DNA of 64,000 nucleotides, taken from Cronobacter universalis NCTC 9529. GTDB taxonomy: Bacteria > Pseudomonadota > Gammaproteobacteria > Enterobacterales > Enterobacteriaceae. The position numbers and the translations under genes were made by a program. Positions 59,602 to 64,000 of this stretch are shown one piece after another. Numbering within the stretch: position 1 is the first letter of the stretch; the number at the start of each line of letters is the position of its first letter. Location of the stretch: NCBI RefSeq assembly GCF_001277175.1, contig NZ_CP012257.1, positions 2,356,001 through 2,420,000 on the forward strand, given 5' to 3'. The notes beneath the pieces are model-generated. The model saw nothing but the letters and a program-made list of their open reading frames with translations, made no database searches and had not been told where the DNA came from.

Positions 59602-61062
59602 ATGACCACCTTCTACACGGTAGTGAGTTGGCTGATCATTCTGGGATACTGGCTACTCATCGCGGGCGTCACGCTGCGCATCCTGATGAAACGTCGCGCC
59701 GTCCCGTCCGCCATGGCCTGGCTGCTTGTCATTTATATTCTGCCGCTGGTAGGCATCGTCGCGTATTTGTCTGTCGGGGAACTGCACCTGGGTAAACGCC
59801 GCGCCGAGCGCGCCCGCGCCATGTGGCCGTCGACCGCGAAATGGCTTAGCGATCTTAAAGCCTGTAAACATATTTTCGCCGAAGAAAACAGCGCGGTGGC
59901 GAGCGCCCTGTTTCAGCTTTGCGAACGCCGTCAGGGCATCGCGGGCGTTAAGGGCAACCAGCTGCAACTGCTGACCTCCTCCGACGACGTAATGCAGGCG
60001 CTGATCCGCGATATCCAGCTCGCGCGCCATAATATCGAGATGGTCTTTTATATCTGGCAGCCCGGCGGAATGGCCGATCAGGTCGCCGAATCGCTGATGG
60101 CGGCGGCCCGGCGTGGCGTGCACTGCCGCCTGATGCTCGATTCCGCGGGCAGCGTCGCGTTCTTTCGCAGCCCCTGGGCCGGCATGATGCGTAACGCGGG
60201 TATCGAAGTCGTCGAAGCGCTGAAGGTTAACCTGATGCGTGTGTTCCTGCGCCGCATGGACCTGCGCCAGCACCGCAAAATGATCATGATCGACAACTAT
60301 ATTGCTTACACCGGCAGTATGAATATGGTCGACCCGCGCTACTTCAAGCAGGACGCGGGCGTCGGCCAGTGGGTGGATTTGATGGCGCGTATGGAAGGGC
60401 CGGTCGCCACCGCGATGGGCGTCGTCTACTCCTGCGACTGGGAGATTGAAACCGGCAAACGCCTGCTGCCGCCCCCGCCGGACGCCAATGTTATGCCGTT
60501 TGAGCAGGCCAGCGGGCACACTATCCATACCATCGCCTCCGGGCCTGGCTTCCCGGAAGACCTTATTCATCAGGCGCTGCTGACCTCGGTGTATGCGGCG
60601 CGTGAATATCTGATTATGACCACGCCCTACTTCGTGCCGAGCGACGACCTGCTGCACGCCATCTGTACGGCGGCGCAGCGCGGCGTGGACGTCAGTATTA
60701 TTTTGCCACGTAAGAATGACTCCCTGCTGGTGGGCTGGGCGAGCCGCGCATTCTTCAGCGAGCTGCTGGCGGCGGGCGTGAAAATTTACCAGTTCGAAGG
60801 CGGACTGCTGCATACCAAAAGCGTGCTGGTCGATGGCGAGCTAAGCCTGGTCGGCACCGTCAATCTGGATATGCGCAGCCTGTGGCTTAACTTTGAAATT
60901 ACGCTGGTTATCGACGACGCCGGTTTTGGCGCCGATCTGGCTGAAGTGCAGGATGATTATATCTCCCGTTCGCGCCTGCTGGATGCGCGCCTGTGGGTAA
61001 AACGTCCGTTCTGGCAGCGCGTGGTGGAGCGACTGTTTTACTTCTTCAGCCCGTTGCTGTAA
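59602..61062 (+). CDS. clsA: Cardiolipin synthase A
   Basis: 486-residue phospholipase-D-superfamily enzyme, the same length as E. coli ClsA. Two N-terminal transmembrane helices are followed by two HKD motifs, HRKMIMID with GSMN and HTKSVLVD with GTVNLDMRS. It condenses two phosphatidylglycerol molecules to cardiolipin and glycerol in the inner membrane. A good Shine-Dalgarno sequence (AAAGGA) precedes the ATG. yciU follows 34 bases later on the same strand. Confidence 0.97.
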
Positions 61063-61096
61063 AACGTGCCCAACATCATTTACTGGGGTAGTCACG

Positions 61097-61426
61097 ATGG
61101 AAATGGATCTGAATAACCGCCTGACGGAAGACGAAACGCTCGAACAGGCTTACGATATTTTTCTGGAGCTGGCGGCGGACAATCTCGATCCGGCGGATAT
61201 CATTCTGTTTAATTTACAGTTTGAAGAACGCGGCGGCGCGGAGCTGTTCGATCCGTCCGAAGAGTGGCTTTCGCATGTCGATTACGATCTGAACCCGGAT
61301 TTCTTCTCGGAAGTCGTTATTGGCCTTGCGGAGAAAGACGGCGATGAAATTACCGACGTCTTCGCCCGCGTGCTGCTGTGCCGCGAAAAAGATCACAAGC
61401 TGTGCCACATTCTGTGGCGTGAGTAA
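61097..61426 (+). CDS. yciU: Acidic protein YciU (UPF0263, putative DNA mimic)
   Basis: 109-residue strongly acidic protein of the UPF0263 family, like E. coli YciU and Haemophilus HI1450, which was proposed to mimic double-stranded DNA. Acidic stretches run throughout ([32 protein letters not shown]). It is transcribed with clsA. Function not established. Start ATG at 61097. Confidence 0.93.
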
Positions 61427-61453
61427 CCGCAACCGGCGCGGCTTTTCGCCGCG

Positions 61454-62293
61454 CTATGGCTTCCCGCCCGTCACCTTCACTCCGCACGCCTGACAATAAT
61501 TCGCCTGCTTCTGATATTTCGCCCCGCAGGCCGGGCAGCGCCGCGCCTCTTTTTTCTCCGCCAGCGCGTTGGTCATCTGCGAGGTAATAATGCCGGTCGG
61601 AATGGCAATCACCGAATAGCCAATCAGAATGAGCAGCGAGGCCACCGCGCGGCCGCCTGCGGTATGCGGCGTAATATCGCCATATCCGACCGTCGTCACC
61701 GTCACCACCGCCCAGTAGACTGAGGTGCCAAGCGTATTAAAGCCGCTGGATGCCCCTTCAATGCCATACATCAGCGCGCCGGCAATGACCATGACAATAG
61801 AAATAAACGCGTAAAAGACAATGAGCTGATGGCGGGCGTTGACAATCGCCTGCCACAGCATGCTGGTCGATGACATCATGCGCAGCAGCTTCAGGATCCT
61901 TAGCACACGCACAGCGCGTAAGGCTCGCCAGATAAAGAGATAGTTAAGGCCCAGTTCCGGCCAGAGCCACAGCACATAGAGCGGCAACGTCGTCGCCAGA
62001 TCGATAAGGCCCCAGAAGCTCAGCGCATAGCGCGCCGGATTCGGCCAGACCAGCAGGCGCAGCAGATATTCCACCGTAAAGACGCCCGTAATGCCTATCT
62101 CCAGCAGGACGAAGATATGCCATTCGTCATAAGAGAGATGATACTGCGTGCCGATGCCGGACTCGATAAAAACGACGATGACGCTGAAGAGCGCGAACAG
62201 CCCGCACAACGCTTCAAAGCGCCGGCCGCTGCGTTGATGCTGATCGAAAAGGAAATGGTAGGCGCGCTGACGATATTCGGTTATCCGTGACAC
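61454..62293 (-). CDS. Voltage-sensor potassium channel with C-terminal zinc ribbon
   Basis: 279-residue six-helix ion channel of the Kv/KvAP-like class. S1-S3 are hydrophobic helices; S4 shows positive residues every third position (RALRAVRVLRILKLLR, about 123-138), the voltage-sensor pattern. The selectivity filter is TVGYGD (201-206), between S5 and S6. The C terminus carries two CxxC pairs (CPAC at 253-256, CQAC at 267-270), a zinc ribbon. E. coli Kch instead has a RCK domain. The frame runs to 62323, but that GTG sits in the opp terminator stem; the GTG at 62293 follows GAGG at good spacing and is chosen. Gene symbol not assigned. Confidence 0.88.
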   Translation of the reverse strand: MSRITEYRQRAYHFLFDQHQRSGRRFEALCGLFALFSVIVVFIESGIGTQYHLSYDEWHIFVLLEIGITGVFTVEYLLRLLVWPNPARYALSFWGLIDLATTLPLYVLWLWPELGLNYLFIWRALRAVRVLRILKLLRMMSSTSMLWQAIVNARHQLIVFYAFISIVMVIAGALMYGIEGASSGFNTLGTSVYWAVVTVTTVGYGDITPHTAGGRAVASLLILIGYSVIAIPTGIITSQMTNALAEKKEARRCPACGAKYQKQANYCQACGVKVTGGKP

Positions 62294-62304
62294 GTTGTCC
62301 TCGC

Positions 62305-62335
62305 TAAAGAAAAGGGCTGGCACCTGCCAGCCCTT
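62305..62335 (-). terminator. opp operon terminator
   Basis: A perfect 11-bp stem AAGGGCTGGCA/TGCCAGCCCTT with a 2-base loop (62312-62335) is followed on the minus strand by TTCTTT. It lies five bases after the oppF stop and just before the start of the potassium-channel gene. Confidence 0.88.
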
Positions 62336-62339
62336 GCGA

Positions 62340-63344
62340 TTATAACGGGTCCACCTTCAGGCAGGAAACCGCGTGGCGGAAACTGCCCTCCAGCACCGGC
62401 CGCGTCTGGGCGCATTCCGGCCCGGCCATCGGGCAGCGCGTGCGGAATACGCAGCCTGACGGCGGATTGATAGGCGACGGCAGCTCGCCTTCCAGCAGCT
62501 GAATGGTTTTGTTTTTTTCGAGATCCGGGTCCGGGATCGGCACCGCCGACATCAGCGCGCGGGTATAAGGGTGCAGCGGATGATGGTAAACCTCATCATA
62601 GGTGCCAAGCTCCACCGCGTGTCCCAGATACATCACCAGCACGCGATCGGAAATGTGCTTCACCACGGCGAGATCGTGGGCGATAAAAATCAGCGACAAC
62701 CCCATCTCACGCTGCAGTTTCTGCAGCAGGTTCACCACCTGCGCCTGAATCGACACGTCGAGCGCGGAGACCGGTTCGTCGCAGATAATCAGCTTCGGCT
62801 CCAGGATCAGCGCGCGGGCGATGCCGATACGCTGGCACTGGCCGCCGGAAAATTCATGCGGGTATCGGTTAACCAGGTTCGGCAGCAGGCCCACTTTCAT
62901 CATCATCGCTTTGACGCGATCGCGCACTTCCTGGCGCGGCATTTTCGGATGATAAGTACGCAGCGGCTCGGCGATGATATCGCCAATGGTCATACGCGGG
63001 TTGAGCGAGGCCAGCGGATCCTGAAAAATCATCTGGATGTCGCTGCGCACGTCGCGCCACTCTTCCTGCTTCATGCCCATCAGATCTTTGCCAAGCCACG
63101 CCACGCGGCCGCTGGTGGCTTTCACCAGGCCAATTATGGCGCGCGCGAAGGTGGATTTTCCGCAGCCGGATTCCCCCACCACGCCCAGCGTTTCGCCTTC
63201 ATACAGACGCAGCGTCACGCCATCGACCGCTTTTAACGTTTTGGCCGGCTGCCAGAACCACTGCTTGCCATCTTTAATATCGAAATGCACCTTGAGATCG
63301 GCCACTTCGAGCAGAACTTTTCTCTCTTCAGCTACGGTGCTCAT
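62340..63344 (-). CDS. oppF: Oligopeptide ABC transporter ATPase OppF
   Basis: 334-residue ATPase, last gene of oppABCDF. Walker A GESGCGKST, signature FSGGQCQRIG and Walker B LIICDEPVSALD are intact. The C-terminal Cys-containing extension typical of Opp/Dpp ATPases is present (CVFRTRCPMAGPEC). With OppD it powers uptake of oligopeptides, including recycled cell-wall peptides. Its start overlaps the oppD stop by four bases. Confidence 0.96.
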   Translation of the reverse strand: MSTVAEERKVLLEVADLKVHFDIKDGKQWFWQPAKTLKAVDGVTLRLYEGETLGVVGESGCGKSTFARAIIGLVKATSGRVAWLGKDLMGMKQEEWRDVRSDIQMIFQDPLASLNPRMTIGDIIAEPLRTYHPKMPRQEVRDRVKAMMMKVGLLPNLVNRYPHEFSGGQCQRIGIARALILEPKLIICDEPVSALDVSIQAQVVNLLQKLQREMGLSLIFIAHDLAVVKHISDRVLVMYLGHAVELGTYDEVYHHPLHPYTRALMSAVPIPDPDLEKNKTIQLLEGELPSPINPPSGCVFRTRCPMAGPECAQTRPVLEGSFRHAVSCLKVDPL

Positions 63345-64000
63345 TTCAGCTCCTCCACCGGTTTAAAGCAGGCGCGCAGGCGGCCAGGGGCGAACGCTTC
63401 CAGCGGCGGCGTCGTGCTGCAGATTTCCATCGCGTGCGGGCAGCGCGGCTGGAACGGACAGCCTTTCGGCAGGCGCAGGAGGTTTGGCGGATTGCCAGGA
63501 ATGGTGAGCAGAGATTCGCCTTCCGCATCGAGACGCGGGACAGCGTTAAGCAGACCGATAGAATACGGGTGCGCCGGATCGTAGAACACATCGCGCGCTG
63601 CGCCATATTCCATGGTGCGGCCCGCGTACATCACCAGCACTTTATTACAGATGCCCGCGACCACGCCGAGGTCGTGGGTGATCATAATAATAGCGGTGTT
63701 GAATTCACGCTTAAGCTCGTTCAGAAGCGTCATGATCTGCGCCTGGACGGTCACGTCGAGCGCGGTGGTCGGCTCATCGGCGATGAGCAGCTTAGGACGG
63801 CACAGCAGCGCCATCGCGATCATTACGCGCTGGCGCATACCGCCGGAGAATTCGTGCGGGTACATCCGCATGCGCTTGCGCGCTTCCGGCATTTTGACCG
63901 CGTCCAGCATCCGTACCGACTCTTCAAACGCTTCGGCTTTGCTCATGCTTTTATGCAGCATCAGCACTTCCATCAGTTGCTCGCCGACGCGCATATACGG
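63341..64000 (-). CDS. oppD: Oligopeptide ABC transporter ATPase OppD (5' part outside window)
   Basis: Partial gene; 219 codons and the stop are visible, with the N-terminal third beyond the right window edge. The frame is open to the edge (PYMRVGEQLMEVL), so the Met at 63994 is internal, not the start. Signature FSGGMRQRVM, Walker [13 protein letters not shown] and the C-terminal Cys motif (CPFQPRCPHAMEIC) match E. coli OppD (337 residues). It overlaps oppF by four bases. Confidence 0.96.
   Translation of the reverse strand, partial: PYMRVGEQLMEVLMLHKSMSKAEAFEESVRMLDAVKMPEARKRMRMYPHEFSGGMRQRVMIAMALLCRPKLLIADEPTTALDVTVQAQIMTLLNELKREFNTAIIMITHDLGVVAGICNKVLVMYAGRTMEYGAARDVFYDPAHPYSIGLLNAVPRLDAEGESLLTIPGNPPNLLRLPKGCPFQPRCPHAMEICSTTPPLEAFAPGRLRACFKPVEELK

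Noticed and set aside
59653..60813. 386-codon minus-strand open frame inside clsA
   Set aside because: Antisense shadow of the cardiolipin synthase gene; low-complexity His/Gln/Arg-rich translation without a family.
63994..64000. Met at 63994 as the oppD start
   Set aside because: The frame continues to the window edge with conserved OppD residues, and 219 codons are far short of the family length; the true start is outside.

Overview
The window is enterobacterial chromosome of moderately high G+C. Gene order follows the E. coli K-12 region from the psp and sap operons through fabI, rnb, osmB, pyrF, acnA, cysB, topA, the trp operon, ompW, tonB and clsA to the opp operon. The predicted proteins are close to their E. 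coli counterparts. A complete RpfF DSF synthase beside a YciR/RpfR-type receptor is best known from Cronobacter among the Enterobacteriaceae, so a Cronobacter-like organism is the best guess. This is inference; no rRNA or other marker is present.

Layout. 1-3.9 kb: a sugar-uptake and glucosylglycerate phosphorylase-like operon (ycjM-ycjN-ycjO, leftward, cut by the window edge). 4.0-6.8 kb: phage-shock operon pspABCD with divergent pspF and a sigma-54 promoter. 6.9-13.1 kb: sapABCDF and fabI. 13.3-19.6 kb: yciW, rnb and the convergent rpfR/rpfF quorum-sensing pair. 19.9-25.5 kb: yciZ, an aldolase plus glycyl-radical enzyme module (fsa, ybiY, ybiW), the DeoR-type regulator yciT, and osmB. 25.6-32.8 kb: yciH-pyrF, lapA-lapB, pgpB, ribA, acnA. 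33-38 kb: three microprotein genes (ymiA, yciX, ymiC), cysB, topA. 38-44 kb: yciN, sohB, yciK-btuR, rluB, yciO-rnm. 44-50.8 kb: complete trp operon with leader peptide, operator and attenuator. 51-59.5 kb: a small unknown ORF, ompW, a Cys-cluster protein, yciC, yciB, an orphan IroN-like siderophore receptor with a perfect Fur box, yciA, tonB, yciI, an unknown ORF and yciY. 59.6-64 kb: clsA, yciU, a voltage-sensor potassium channel, oppF and partial oppD.

Compared with E. coli K-12 as remembered, accessory content sits at a few junctions: rpfF beside rpfR; the fsa-ybiYW block between yciZ and yciT; iroN between yciB and yciA; a Kv-type channel between yciU and oppF, with no kch near yciI. The puu cluster, pspE, ycjD and yciEFG are missing from their usual positions.

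No rRNA, tRNA, insertion sequence, prophage or CRISPR array was seen. The most interesting items are the RpfF/RpfR module, the glycyl-radical/aldolase/YciT module with a TTTC-type palindrome in its divergent promoter region, the iroN insertion next to tonB, and two intergenic regions (btuR-rluB and trpA-ompW) with unexplained structure. None is clearly a wholly undescribed system.
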